A stretch of DNA of 64,000 nt. Source: Ambrosia x helenae (lineage: Eukaryota > Streptophyta > Magnoliopsida > Asterales > Asteraceae). Positions 32,621 to 44,874 of the stretch are shown piece by piece. Where the stretch lies: assembly GCA_030844895.1 (NCBI GenBank), contig CM061227.1, positions 109,732,238 through 109,796,237 on the forward strand, given 5' to 3'. The notes under the pieces are model-generated. The model did no database searches. It was not told where the DNA came from and saw nothing but the letters and a program-made list of their open reading frames with translations. The stretch's first letter is position 1. Every line of letters begins with the position of its first letter. Made by a program: the position numbers and the translations under genes.

Positions 32621-34073
32621 GGGGTTTGGAAGTCATCATCTGTATGTTCAACACAATAGTTTAAAAATTTATCATTAAATGCAAATACATTAATTTTTAA
32701 ACGCAAGAACATGAAATTTCAAATGCAAAATCATGTCAGTTATACGCAAATAGTAAATTTATATTTTAATTGAACCTATTTTTTCTATTATTATATAACA
32801 TGAAAAGTAAGTTAACCTTGCAGATTTGTAAGTTCCGTATAAAATATAGATATACAGCGTATCTTCACTAACATTCGTCGCCATTATTTCATGCAATTGT
32901 TTGGTTCGTCTTTCAATTGATCCTCCTTCAGCTGTTTATCATAAGCAAATACGATTACTTCGTTAACTTCAAAACTACGATAATTCATATTTATATGTTA
33001 ATATGTATTATAATTGTAATAATCACGTTACCTTTCTTCATCTTCTTCGTCTGCATTCTTTATAGTTTCAGTGTTCAGAACCCTAATTTTAGTGTTGTTT
33101 CGCTTCGTAACGATGTTTATGTAATTCTACTTCAATTGCCCGCCCTTGTTTATTATTCATTTTTAATTGCAGTCTTACGCCACAATTACTAATTTGCCCT
33201 TTGCAGTATTTTCGTGAAATTTAATGACGCATGGTTTTTTACGATCTTACCCCTATCATCCTACGCTCCATATTGCTTCTTACACTTTGTACACTAAGGG
33301 GCTTTTTATGTTAGCCTCACCCAATTCAAATGGCCTTGTCATTTATGTAGGACATGGGTCACGATTTTATTAAAATAATATTAATATTAATATAAATAAT
33401 AGAGACACACTCTTTTTACATTTGGGAAATTGTAGTACATGCACCGTGTACAAATCTAAACGAAAAAAATATAAAATACAACATAAAAAGATTCAAGCCG
33501 AAGTCTTCAATAAAAGTTTGAATTGCGTCTTCTCATACGAATCTTTGCATAGTCTTCAATGAAACCTTGAACCATGTCTTTTGTACGATCCCTCTTGGCT
33601 GCAAAATAAACAAACATAATGTTGACGGTTGAGGCTGAGGCACGTGTTCAACACGCTTCCCTTAAAACAGATTTCGCGCCTCTACCAAAGACAACGCGCC
33701 TGTCTCCCATGGTACAACAGCCGAAGCAGTCTGTACTGCCGAAGATGGCTCACACGCCCGAGGTTACACTGAATACAATTGTAGTGTTAGAACTTATGGA
33801 ATTTGGTAGAAAGTACTCATCTCTATGTACTCAACACATGAGTGAAGTCTTTATTCTTCTTCAAGAACCCTTCATGTATTCAAGTATATTATTTCATCTA
33901 ATATCAAATAAGGCACATAGCCTAGTAATTATACAAGAGTTGAGGATGAATGAAGAGTTTTTCTCTTTAATTAGGGACTTAACACTCTAATAAAAAAAGT
34001 TAATCAAGTGAAATAAAAAACTCTACTCAAGAGTTTTTTTTTTCAATTCATATCTATAATCTATAATCTATAA
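32621..34073. other. Intergenic DNA left of the large Helitron
   Basis: A - strand stretch at 33520-33605 reads AKRDRTKDMVQGFIEDYAK and may be a further exon of the PMD-type gene. A 123-codon frame on + at 33619-33990 has no recognisable motif. ATCTATA repeats (34051-34080) lead into the Helitron start. Confidence 0.4.
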
Positions 34074-34337
34074 TCTATAATACATTATAAAGGATGAGTG
34101 ATGTACAACATAGTCATTTTCATTTCCGTACAACTTAAGAAGCACCATGTACAACATATTTAAGCAAGAATTTTAAGGGCATTATGGGAATAATTATGAC
34201 AATTAAGACACTTAGGGGGGTAATATAGACATTTCACTCACCGAATCTTTGCAATGTGAAAATTTTGTTCCCATCTTATGGTAACATCTTTCTTCCAAGT
34301 AAAGTGTAATCACCTCCATAAACACTCAATTCCATGT

Positions 34338-37082
34338 TGTCACACCCTCAAATTTCCACTGCGGGGTTTATACCGCGAGGCGAGTGACATACCAGGATCC
34401 CATAGCCATAAGTCACAGGAACGAGCTCTAAATGCCCAAACCATTTAGTTCGTTTTCAAAAACCAAGTTTAGTTAAGCTGCGGAAGCGTAAACCAATTTA
34501 AACCTTTTAAAACCATGCGCAAAACAACGCACCCAAATTAAAACCATACGAAAGCATAATATATAATTTATGTGTATGCCCGAGAGCCCAAATGCAGTGC
34601 AGTGTACAGTGCTTTCTAATCCTGGCACCGGAAGCTAACTACCTGCAAAAGCATGTAAATCGTGGGTCAACAAACAATGTTGGTGAGTTCACTAAGTAAA
34701 GTAGGTGAGTAAGTAAAAGCGTAGGTTTCCCAAACCATGTAACCAAATGAAAGTGTCGGTCTCACAGACCACATAACAATAAGTAAGAACGTCGGCCTCC
34801 TTGGCCACAAGTAAACAGCTAATTCAAATGTCAGGGGTAGCTAGCCCACTCATGATAACTAAAACCGGCGAATACCGAACTACTAATGAACAAGTTCCCA
34901 TAACAGGGATAAGGATGCCTTGCATCATTGTCCATCGACAATGATTATGTTTGAAGCTAATAGTTCACATCCGTGCCCCCAGCACGATGTGAGGTTTGTT
35001 AGACCTAATAGCGCTATCAACTAATTAACCCGCTTGCCCAACCGGCAATTGATTCGGTATTTTGAAGGACTTAAAAGATGTGTTTGGTTTAGTTCATCAA
35101 GGACATATATATGAATTAGTAAACATAGATTCACCACGTGAACCATGCACCCCAAACCCGGTATGTGTAAAAGTAGTCCCGAACCGGACTAGAAACGTTA
35201 AGTAGTTGTCTCAACCCGAGACGCATGCTTTTGAGAAAAGAGTAGTGAAACTCACCTTATCGCGTAAGCAAAGAATCCGAACAGCAAGTATTATATGCTA
35301 CCGACACCCTAATAACAGTGTCACTACGTGAGTATAGGCGTAACATCATTACACCATATAACTCGTTTGTCCAAGGCGTTTTAAATATTCAAAAGTGTGT
35401 ATGCGACGCCTAGTGATTCTACATGCAATAGTAAACCCTACGGACTCGTTGGTGAATGAGTTGGTTATAATTAGTTTTTATAGCCCGTATGTGTCATAAA
35501 CATGTGTACTTCCGTTATATGTCAATTTTAGATCACCTAAGACCTCAAATAATCACATAAGCACATAATACACAATCTGTGTTTTCAGGACAGATTGTGC
35601 GCCATCAAAACGAATTTATTTAAAATACTTAACGAATGAATTAGAGTCCCAAATTTTTACTGAATTTTATTTGGGATTCACTCGACAATACCTATTTTTG
35701 TTTTGTCTTAATTCCAAACACAAAAATTATAAAAATTCGTACAACACAGCAGTGTTCAGAAAATTTCCTCAACAGGTCAGTTTAGTAGGAAAATTCTTAA
35801 AAATTGTGTATTCATCCAAACGAGATGAATCCACTTGGAAAAGCTCTATTTTTCCAGTATTGACCTACTGTAAAAATTTCATAACCTAACTCCTTGTAAA
35901 TCTCAAGTTATGACCATTTAAAGTTAGCCCAATTTACAAATCCGAAAATCTGATATGATCCCTAATCAATTAAAATTCCAAAAACGACTCAAACGATGTC
36001 CAAATTCGATGGTTTTGCCCATTATGAAAAGCTAAGACCTTGTACGTTACAATCATGCAAAGAATCGATCAAACCAATTATTTTCAAGCCACGAAACAGA
36101 CCCTACAAGTCGACATTCAGAATCTGTCCAGATTCTGATCGTGCAATATTATCAATTATATCAAACCCTAGTTGCATATTATCAATCAATAACACCTAAT
36201 AATCATCATACAACTTTCCTAATACCTATTCCCATCAGATCCTATTATCAAACATGTCAAGATCAAAGCTTTTAGGATCAAAACACCAATAACTTGCGCA
36301 ACAAGCATCCTATGATGTTACTACGCGTTTATTAATAGGTTTAATCCGTTTAATCTTCAAAAAGACTCATGTTTTAATGTTTATTAAACCCATTCAGACC
36401 TGGACAAACTTGTTATATGATTTTTACAATAAAACATAAAGTAAAAAGCGTAAGAAATCATGAGTTATACCCTTAGCTCTTCAAATCAATCAATCGCGCG
36501 CCTTGGAGCCTCCCAATTGATGATCTTGAGCCTTAGCAGGAGTTTTTGGAGTGAAATATTCGTGTGGGGCAGTAAGGGGGCGATTAGGGTTGAGTATGAG
36601 GGCTGCATGGGGGTTAAGGATGTTTAAATACGAGTTTGAGGCGGTTTTAAACCCGTCAGGTAGCATTGAGCGGCCGCTCGGTGCCTGTGAGCGGCCGCTC
36701 ACAGGTCCGGGTGGCGCGCTCTTGCCTCGTTTCGTCTCCCGACGCGTTATCCTTCGACGTTTTCGTTATTTCGGACCGTAACAAGTGTAACCCCATGCAT
36801 TAAGACCCTAATCAACCTCATGCTCCACTTTTAATGATTTCTATTAACGTGTTCGGTTTAGGTTCACATCATCACGTATGGTTTTCACATAAGTTTGTCA
36901 GGTATCACCGAGACACATAAGTTTATTTTTCACCAACGTCCGAGGTTCACTAATCATGCAATCACACATTGACTCACAACCATGCACGTATGTCTTATCT
37001 AACTAACCCTAGTTAAGTATAATGCAAGGAAATGTAACTAGAGTTTAGTTAAAATGAGAACCTGAATTTTCGAGGTATCACA
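34338..37082 (-). repeat. 3' LTR of the chromovirus
   Basis: 2,745 bp, matching the LTR at 42131-44874 on reading except for one extra T near 36650. In element sense it runs from 37082 down to 34338. A TATA-like ATTTAAA lies near 36626-36634 and GC palindromes just upstream of it (36668-36705). Short open frames inside it (for example 35671-35889) are not genes. Confidence 0.93.
36668..36705. repeat. GC palindromes in the LTR promoter region
   Basis: GAGCGGCCGCTC (36668-36679) is followed by a perfect 22-bp palindrome (36684-36705) with the same core. The same pair occurs in the other LTR (44460-44471 and 44476-44497). They lie about 35-75 bp upstream of the TATA-like motif in element sense. 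Confidence 0.85.
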
Positions 37083-37096
37083 TCATCCCCAAGTTG
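37083..37096 (-). promoter_or_regulatory. Polypurine tract of the chromovirus
   Basis: On -, AACTTGGGGATGA directly precedes the 3' LTR TGTGATACC. This purine-rich stretch primes plus-strand DNA synthesis. A second copy of the surrounding segment (CATCATCCCCAAGTTGAAA on +) occurs about 90 bp further inside, at 37171-37189. Confidence 0.75.
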
Positions 37097-37209
37097 AAAA
37101 GAATTTCGTCCCGAAATTCAGCAAGTAAACAGTAAAGCCAGCTAAAAATGTATGCTTGGTTTCCGGATGTCACATCATCCCCAAGTTGAAAGGAATTTCG
37201 CCCCGAAAT

Positions 37210-37482
37210 TCACTTTGAGCGAGCTGCTTTATGTTCGGCATTTGATCTATGCACAGGTTCAGGTTCAGAAAAGAGGTGTGGATATTTGAGCCGCATCTGG
37301 TCTCTGCGCTCCCACGTGTATTCCGGTCCTAGACGGGAATTCCACCGTACCTTCACGATAGGTATAGTGCTTTGCCTGAGTTTCTTGACGCCCCGCTCAA
37401 GAATCTCCACTGGTTCTTCCATGAACCGTAGCCGATCGTCCACCTGGATCTCCTCCAGTGGCACCTTCAGTGTTGTATCCAA
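37210..37482 (-). pseudogene. Chromodomain end of the chromovirus integrase
   Basis: The frame contains LEEIQVDDRLRFMEEPVEIL, RGVKKLRQSTIPIVKVRWN and GPEYTWERRDQMRLKYPHLF. This is the C-terminal integrase region and chromodomain, with the aromatic cage pattern VRWN...EYTWE. In chromoviruses it directs integration to heterochromatin by reading histone marks. It is continuous here but separated by frameshifts from the integrase core. Confidence 0.85.
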
Positions 37483-37696
37483 CAGGCATTTCTATAGATT
37501 CGGTACGATATGTGGGATACATCGCGTATCCTACCAAGTTTGTTAAGCAGGTTTAACCTGTAAGCTACCAGACCAATCCCATCAACCATCTCGAATGGTC
37601 CAACGTTTTATGGGTTCATCTTCCCCCGTTTTCCAAAGCGTGTTACACCCTTTCAAGGTGACACCTTTAATAGTACCTTGTTCCCATTCCGGAGCT

Positions 37697-38420
37697 CTAA
37701 AAGTTTCCTACGCTTATCAGCGTAGCTTTTCTGTCGCTCAAGAGTAGCAGCCATCCGTTTTCTGATTGCACTATCTTCTCAGAAGTTTGGTGCACAAGTT
37801 CGGAACCTGTCAGTTGGCTATCCCCAACTTCAGTCCAACATATGGGGGATTTGCACTCCTGTTCATAAAGTGCCTCAAAAAGTGCACACTGGATCGAAGT
37901 GTCATAACTATTGTTATAAGAGAATTCAATCAAAGGCAAGTGCTTGTCCCAACTGTTTCCAAAGTCCACCACGCACGCTCGCAGTAGATCTTCTAGTGTT
38001 TGGATGGTACGTTCACTCTATCCATCCGTCTGGGAGTGATAGGCTGCGCTCATGTCCAAATGAGTTCCCAAAGCAATTTGGAGAGTTTCCCAAAAATGGG
38101 AAGTAGATCGCGCGTCGTGATCCGATATGATAGAAGTAGGCATCCCATGCCTAGAGACAATTTTCGTAATACAAAAGCGGCTAGACGTTCCAACATGCCC
38201 GCCTCTCTAACTGCCATGAAATGCGCTGATTTGGTCAAACGGTCAATAATGACCCAAATCATATCGTGCCCGCTGGGCGTTTTAGGAAGTTTGGTGATAA
38301 AGTCCATGGAAATACCATCCCAGCTCCACATGGGATTTTCCGGTTGCTGAAGTGGGCCCGAAGGTTTCTGATATTCAATCCTAACCTTGGCACACGTTAA
38401 GCACTTACTAACATAAGTGA
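37697..38420 (-). pseudogene. Integrase core of the chromovirus, frameshifted
   Basis: ISMDFITKLPKTPSGHDMIW and VIIDRLTKSAHFMAVREA (38190-38331) show the first Asp region. HFWETLQIALGTHLDMSAAY and HSQTDG lie in another frame (38010-38115), ending in a TAG where Gln is expected before SERT. VDFGNSWDKHLPLIEFSYNN is at 37900-37972. The D,D,E catalytic set is therefore spread over broken frames. Confidence 0.85.
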
Positions 38421-38762
38421 CTTTTCTCAGCTTTCATGTTTGGTCACCAGTAAAGAGTTTGAGATCTCGGTACATTTTATCCGAACTAGGATGTACCGGA
38501 TAACGAGGGGTGTGTGCCCCATCGAGCACTAGTTGTCTGAGATCTCCAACACGTGGAATCCAGACTTGATTCATGAAGTGCTGAAGATCCTATGTCTTAA
38601 CATGAAGATTAGATTGTAGGGTAAGTTGCAAGGCTCGCACTCGTTTGGGTTTTGTTTCCTTACGACTCAGGGCATCTGCTACTACATTAGCCTTCCCTGA
38701 ATGTTACTTGATGGCACAGTCATAACCACTCAGGAGTCTGACCCATCGGCGTTGTCGTATGC

Positions 38763-39122
38763 TTAGCACCCTCTGGTCGAATATATGCTGGGGACTTTTA
38801 TGATCTGTGAAATTGTGCACTCTGTCCCGTAGAGGTTGTGCCTCCAAATTTTGAGAGCGAAGACCTCCGCTCCCAGTTCCAAGTCGTGAGTGGGGAAATT
38901 TTTCTCATGAACTTTTAGTTGTCGTGAAGCATATGTGATCACCTTTTCGCGTTGCATCAAAACACACCCTAGACCTTGGATAGATGCGTCATAGTACACC
39001 ACAAAGTCCTCCGTACCCTCAGGTAGTGATAATATTGGAGCACTGCAAGGTTTAGTCTTTAGTATCAGAAAAGCAGGTTCTTGGGCATCTCCCCACTTGT
39101 AGGTAATCCCCTTCTGTGTCAA
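38763..39122 (-). pseudogene. RNase H region of the chromovirus
   Basis: DFVVYYDASIQGLGCVLMQR and HDLELGAEVFALKIWRHNLY carry the first catalytic Asp and the Glu-Leu-x-Ala helix of Ty3/Gypsy RNase H. The frame then shifts before the usual FTDHKSLQ segment. RNase H removes the RNA template during reverse transcription. Confidence 0.85.
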
Positions 39123-40050
39123 AGCAGTGAGGGGTTGAGCGATTTTTGAGAATCCCTGAATGAATCTGCGATAATAACCTGCAAGGCCAAGGAATTATCG
39201 GACCTCCGTGGGAGTTCTTAGGGGCCTCCCATCTTTTAATCGCATCAATCTTAGCGGGATCGACCTGTATTCCTGCCTCGTTCACCACATGACTCCAGAA
39301 TTGGATCTCACGAATCCAGAAGTCGCACTTGGAGAATTTTGCATATAGCTGCTCACTTTTCAGAAGTTCCAAGATCAGTCGTAGGTGTTGCTCGTGCTCT
39401 TCCCTATTCTTGGAATAGATCAGAATATCGTTTATGAACACTATGACAAATTTGTCTAGATAGGGTTTGCACACCCGGTTCATGAGGTCCATGAACACAG
39501 CTGGTGCATTGGTCAGCCCGAAGGGCATTACCAAAAATTCATAGTGCCCATAACGAGTTCGAAAGGCTGTCTTTGGCACATCCTCCTTTCGGACTCTCAG
39601 TTGGTGATACCCCGACCTTAAGTCAATCTTGGAATAGAAACTCGACCCCTGAAGTTGGTCGAATAGATCATCTATGCGAGGTAAAGGGTAGCGGTTTTTA
39701 ATTGTCACCTTGTTCAATTCCCGGTAATCGATACACATACGGGAACTCCCATCCTTTTTCTTAACAAATAAGACTGGAGTTCCCCAAGGTGAAGAACGAG
39801 GTCTAATGAAACCCCTATCCAATAATTCTTGGAGTTGGGTAGATAGTTCTTGAAGTTCGCCTGGTGCAAGGCGGTATGGTGCACGCGCAACTGGGGCGAC
39901 TCTTGGTGCACGATCAATTTGAAATTCCACTTGTTGAACAGGTGGAAGTCCGGGTAATTCCTCCGGGAAGACATCTGGAAAATCCTGAACTACATGGGTG
40001 TCCTCAATTTTTGTTTCAACTTCAGCTCGAGTATCAGAAATGTTAGCCAA
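39052..40050 (-). pseudogene. Reverse transcriptase of the chromovirus, FIND in place of FIDD
   Basis: The 332-aa frame covers the protease-RT linker and the whole finger-palm region: FPEELPGLPPVQQVEFQID, RGFIRPRSSPWGTPVLFVKK, DGSSRMCIDYRELNKVTIKN, SKIDLRSGYHQLRVRKED, TAFRTRYGHYEFLVMPFGLT. The active-site box reads VIVFINDILIYSK: the codon at 39430-39432 is AAC (Asn) where the first catalytic Asp (GAC) is expected. RT copies element RNA into DNA using three metal-binding aspartates, so this copy should be inactive. A frameshift follows near residue 290. Confidence 0.92.
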
Positions 40051-40080
40051 TATGGCTGGGTAGCCCTTCCGAATACACCT

Positions 40081-40450
40081 CTAGGCTTTCAGGAAAGAGA
40101 TGATGCCCATCATGGCACCACCAGGATCACCCTGGACAAATAAGAATCCTCCACTAGAGAGAGGGATACGAACAATCTTCTCCTGACAGAGAATTTCAGC
40201 GTGTTGCTTGGACAACCAGTCCATGCCAACCCCGAGATCAAAGCTTCCAAGGGTGATAGGTAGAATGTTGATGGCAAACGATTGCCCATCCAACTCGAGC
40301 TTACAGTCACGATGAATATGGGTTACCTCTACAGGCTTTCCATCAGCTAACTCCATGTTGTACGGGGTATTAAGAAAAGTAGGAACCATCCCTAGTTGTT
40401 TGTTAAGTTTTGATGACACAAAACTATAGTCCGTACCAGTATCATAAGAG
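40081..40450 (-). pseudogene. Aspartic protease region of the chromovirus
   Basis: Just before the ATG of the 112-aa frame, the same strand reads SYDTGTDYSFVSSKLNKQLG (about 40398-40446) with the DTG active site. ELDGQSFAINILPITLGSFD and LGVGMDWLSKQHAEILC follow. The protease cleaves the Gag-Pol polyprotein. It is separated from RT by a stop near 40080. Confidence 0.8.
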
Positions 40451-40708
40451 TGTCGTATCCGTCACGACCTTGTTATCAGTCCTAGCTTCCCTAATGCCAA
40501 TCACGAATGCTTTCCCACGAATCCCATTGTTGTTCCCGTTGTGGTAGTTGTTGTTGCAGGACTTATACTTCACACTATCCCACGTTCTCTTGCTATCACC
40601 AACAGTAGAAAGTGAAGCACCATGCTTCAGAAAGGTACCATGATCAGCAGTCTCATCTGTGAGTCTGCGAGTCAAGCGAAAGATTTGTAGGTGAGTTGCA
40701 GTGGCCAA
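40442..40708 (-). pseudogene. C-terminal gag remnant
   Basis: GKAFVIGIREARTDNKVV is the spacer typically found between the Gag zinc knuckle and protease in this clade. NNNYHNGNNNGIRG precedes it. A canonical CCHC knuckle is not visible. The remaining 1.4 kb up to the primer-binding site (40709-42115) shows no intact gag frame. Confidence 0.6.
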
Positions 40709-42115
40709 GCCACGAATCTGAGGGGCCCACCCTTTCGGTATAAAGTTCGATCCATTTGTAAGGTAGGTTAAATAGATTTGAGCCTATAGTGGCTATCTCC
40801 TATCGCTTGGCGGTGTAGGCGTCGATCTCAGACCCATCCGTCAAAGTTTCTAGATTTCACCACAGGGTGTTACGTTCTCCTTCCAGGTATCTGTAACTCA
40901 TCGAGTGTGCATGTAGTGTACATTACTCCATCCTGCCTGGGACAAATGCTCATGGCAGAGACTTATGCTATCGAAGCAACCAGACGGTCTCCTTCAGTTC
41001 CGTTGGAGTTATCGAGGTTTACAACCAATAAAAAAAACTTGAAAATACGATGTACGTTCAAGGTATTAGAAGGTTCAAACGTGGAAATCAGGGGAAAAGA
41101 ATGATTTAGCAAAATAGATCTTTACTAGCTTGGAAAGATGCGAGGGCCTCAACCACCCTATCGTTGATCATAAAAACTCAGTCTTATCTAAGTTAACAAG
41201 GGAAATGAAAGAAAAGATAGGTAAGAAAAAATAAGAGCCAATCGTCGCCATGCTTTGTCTAGATAGTAGAGCCTTCATCCTCACTTTCCGTGTGCTCGTC
41301 CTGCTCAGGTTCCCCTTTCATCTCTCATCCTTCCTCTTTTGCGATGTCAGTGTTATATGGTTCTCATCATGTACAATCTCCTTCTCTAGTCCTATGTGAG
41401 CCAGTTTAGTGGTAAGCTGTACCACTCGTTCCTCCAATCGTGGCTATCAGCCATTAGTAGGTTTCATCCTCCCTTGTGATGTTGCATTACATCGCAGGCT
41501 TTACGTAACTCCCCAAGAGTGTGTGTAACAAGTCCCGATCTAATGTGTTCCCATGAATCTACCATATACTTATGAGTAACAGGGATATGCAGTCATACGC
41601 CCGCCCGCTCATACTAGGCGTAAGGTACTAAAGTAAGAAATAAGTTCTATATGCGTAACCCAGTCCCGTCTGAGTTTCGAATGGGGGTAAGAAAGATCAA
41701 GTAGCAAGGAACAAAAACTAATTGTCTCCTTGCTAAGTGACAAAAGATAAGTCTCAGCATTCGAATTCCTTCATAGTTGATTTAATGGTACCACGTCATG
41801 CGCATCGTGCAGCTTCCTGTGTACGTGCGCCATAACGCTCGCAAGGCTCCCTCCCTTGTACTATTGTTGTCTCCTCGTCCATGAGGTTAGTTAGGATATT
41901 ACTCCCAGTAATGCGCCACCTGGTGTAACCCTAGGTTCCCACCATTGACGTGTTAAGAATTAAGTCTAGAACTAGGAGATAACATATCTCCCGAAATCAT
42001 ATGTTGTAGATATATGTAGCTAATAGCTAGTTGTGCACTTAAGTTGTGAGTGTACTTATGCTATGATGATTATAGACTAGACTCAACATGCAGTCCTAGT
42101 TCACTATAACCAATG

Positions 42116-42127
42116 GCTCTGATACCA
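42116..42127 (-). promoter_or_regulatory. Primer-binding site (initiator Met-tRNA)
   Basis: On -, TGGTATCAGAGC starts three bases after the 5' LTR end (TGACA). It is complementary to the 3' end of plant initiator methionine tRNA, the usual primer of plant Ty1 and Ty3 elements. This fixes the element's orientation as -. Confidence 0.92.
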
Positions 42128-42130
42128 ATC

Positions 42131-44874
42131 TGTCACACCCTCAAATTTCCACTGCGGGGTTTATACCGCGAGGCGAGTGACATACCAGGATCCCATAGCC
42201 ATAAGTCACAGGAACGAGCTCTAAATGCCCAAACCATTTAGTTCGTTTTCAAAAACCAAGTTTAGTTAAGCTGCGGAAGCGTAAACCAATTTAAACCTTT
42301 TAAAACCATGCGCAAAACAACGCACCCAAATTAAAACCATACGAAAGCATAATATATAATTTATGTGTATGCCCGAGAGCCCAAATGCAGTGCAGTGTAC
42401 AGTGCTTTCTAATCCTGGCACCGGAAGCTAACTACCTGCAAAAGCATGTAAATCGTGGGTCAACAAACAATGTTGGTGAGTTCACTAAGTAAAGTAGGTG
42501 AGTAAGTAAAAGCGTAGGTTTCCCAAACCATGTAACCAAATGAAAGTGTCGGTCTCACAGACCACATAACAATAAGTAAGAACGTCGGCCTCCTTGGCCA
42601 CAAGTAAACAGCTAATTCAAATGTCAGGGGTAGCTAGCCCACTCATGATAACTAAAACCGGCGAATACCGAACTACTAATGAACAAGTTCCCATAACAGG
42701 GATAAGGATGCCTTGCATCATTGTCCATCGACAATGATTATGTTTGAAGCTAATAGTTCACATCCGTGCCCCCAGCACGATGTGAGGTTTGTTAGACCTA
42801 ATAGCGCTATCAACTAATTAACCCGCTTGCCCAACCGGCAATTGATTCGGTATTTTGAAGGACTTAAAAGATGTGTTTGGTTTAGTTCATCAAGGACATA
42901 TATATGAATTAGTAAACATAGATTCACCACGTGAACCATGCACCCCAAACCCGGTATGTGTAAAAGTAGTCCCGAACCGGACTAGAAACGTTAAGTAGTT
43001 GTCTCAACCCGAGACGCATGCTTTTGAGAAAAGAGTAGTGAAACTCACCTTATCGCGTAAGCAAAGAATCCGAACAGCAAGTATTATATGCTACCGACAC
43101 CCTAATAACAGTGTCACTACGTGAGTATAGGCGTAACATCATTACACCATATAACTCGTTTGTCCAAGGCGTTTTAAATATTCAAAAGTGTGTATGCGAC
43201 GCCTAGTGATTCTACATGCAATAGTAAACCCTACGGACTCGTTGGTGAATGAGTTGGTTATAATTAGTTTTTATAGCCCGTATGTGTCATAAACATGTGT
43301 ACTTCCGTTATATGTCAATTTTAGATCACCTAAGACCTCAAATAATCACATAAGCACATAATACACAATCTGTGTTTTCAGGACAGATTGTGCGCCATCA
43401 AAACGAATTTATTTAAAATACTTAACGAATGAATTAGAGTCCCAAATTTTTACTGAATTTTATTTGGGATTCACTCGACAATACCTATTTTTGTTTTGTC
43501 TTAATTCCAAACACAAAAATTATAAAAATTCGTACAACACAGCAGTGTTCAGAAAATTTCCTCAACAGGTCAGTTTAGTAGGAAAATTCTTAAAAATTGT
43601 GTATTCATCCAAACGAGATGAATCCACTTGGAAAAGCTCTATTTTTCCAGTATTGACCTACTGTAAAAATTTCATAACCTAACTCCTTGTAAATCTCAAG
43701 TTATGACCATTTAAAGTTAGCCCAATTTACAAATCCGAAAATCTGATATGATCCCTAATCAATTAAAATTCCAAAAACGACTCAAACGATGTCCAAATTC
43801 GATGGTTTTGCCCATTATGAAAAGCTAAGACCTTGTACGTTACAATCATGCAAAGAATCGATCAAACCAATTATTTTCAAGCCACGAAACAGACCCTACA
43901 AGTCGACATTCAGAATCTGTCCAGATTCTGATCGTGCAATATTATCAATTATATCAAACCCTAGTTGCATATTATCAATCAATAACACCTAATAATCATC
44001 ATACAACTTTCCTAATACCTATTCCCATCAGATCCTATTATCAAACATGTCAAGATCAAAGCTTTTAGGATCAAAACACCAATAACTTGCGCAACAAGCA
44101 TCCTATGATGTTACTACGCGTTTATTAATAGGTTTAATCCGTTTAATCTTCAAAAAGACTCATGTTTTAATGTTTATTAAACCCATTCAGACCTGGACAA
44201 ACTTGTTATATGATTTTTACAATAAAACATAAAGTAAAAAGCGTAAGAAATCATGAGTTATACCCTTAGCTCTTCAAATCAATCAATCGCGCGCCTTGGA
44301 GCCTCCCAATTGATGATCTTGAGCCTTAGCAGGAGTTTTTGGAGTGAAATATTCGTGTGGGGCAGTAAGGGGGCGATTAGGGTTGAGTATGAGGGCTGCA
44401 TGGGGGTTAAGGATGTTTAAATACGAGTTTGAGGCGGTTTAAACCCGTCAGGTAGCATTGAGCGGCCGCTCGGTGCCTGTGAGCGGCCGCTCACAGGTCC
44501 GGGTGGCGCGCTCTTGCCTCGTTTCGTCTCCCGACGCGTTATCCTTCGACGTTTTCGTTATTTCGGACCGTAACAAGTGTAACCCCATGCATTAAGACCC
44601 TAATCAACCTCATGCTCCACTTTTAATGATTTCTATTAACGTGTTCGGTTTAGGTTCACATCATCACGTATGGTTTTCACATAAGTTTGTCAGGTATCAC
44701 CGAGACACATAAGTTTATTTTTCACCAACGTCCGAGGTTCACTAATCATGCAATCACACATTGACTCACAACCATGCACGTATGTCTTATCTAACTAACC
44801 CTAGTTAAGTATAATGCAAGGAAATGTAACTAGAGTTTAGTTAAAATGAGAACCTGAATTTTCGAGGTATCACA
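42131..44874 (-). repeat. 5' LTR of the chromovirus
   Basis: 2,744 bp. It matches the other LTR except for one missing T at about 44440. Its outer end joins AATGTTGCC of the host Helitron. Confidence 0.93.

Larger units (their letters stand above)
34338..44874 (-). mobile_element. Ty3/Gypsy chromovirus (Tekay type) with twin LTRs
   Basis: Both LTRs begin TGTCACACC and end GGTATCACA on +. On - the order is 5' LTR (42131-44874), primer-binding site, gag remnant, protease, RT, RNase H, integrase, chromodomain, polypurine tract and 3' LTR (34338-37082). The flanks CATGT and AATGT are a 5-bp target duplication with one mismatch. The full length is 10,537 bp. The chromodomain-bearing integrase and domain order identify a chromovirus; Tekay/Del is my best clade guess. 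The coding part is broken by frameshifts and stops throughout, although the LTRs are almost identical. Confidence 0.92.

Noticed and set aside
33619..33990. 123-codon + strand frame
   Set aside because: No recognisable motif, no splice context, and it lies in transposon-derived surroundings.
35671..36199. Two short + strand frames, repeated at 43464-43992
   Set aside because: They lie in the LTRs, are identical because the LTRs are, run opposite to the element and have no motifs.
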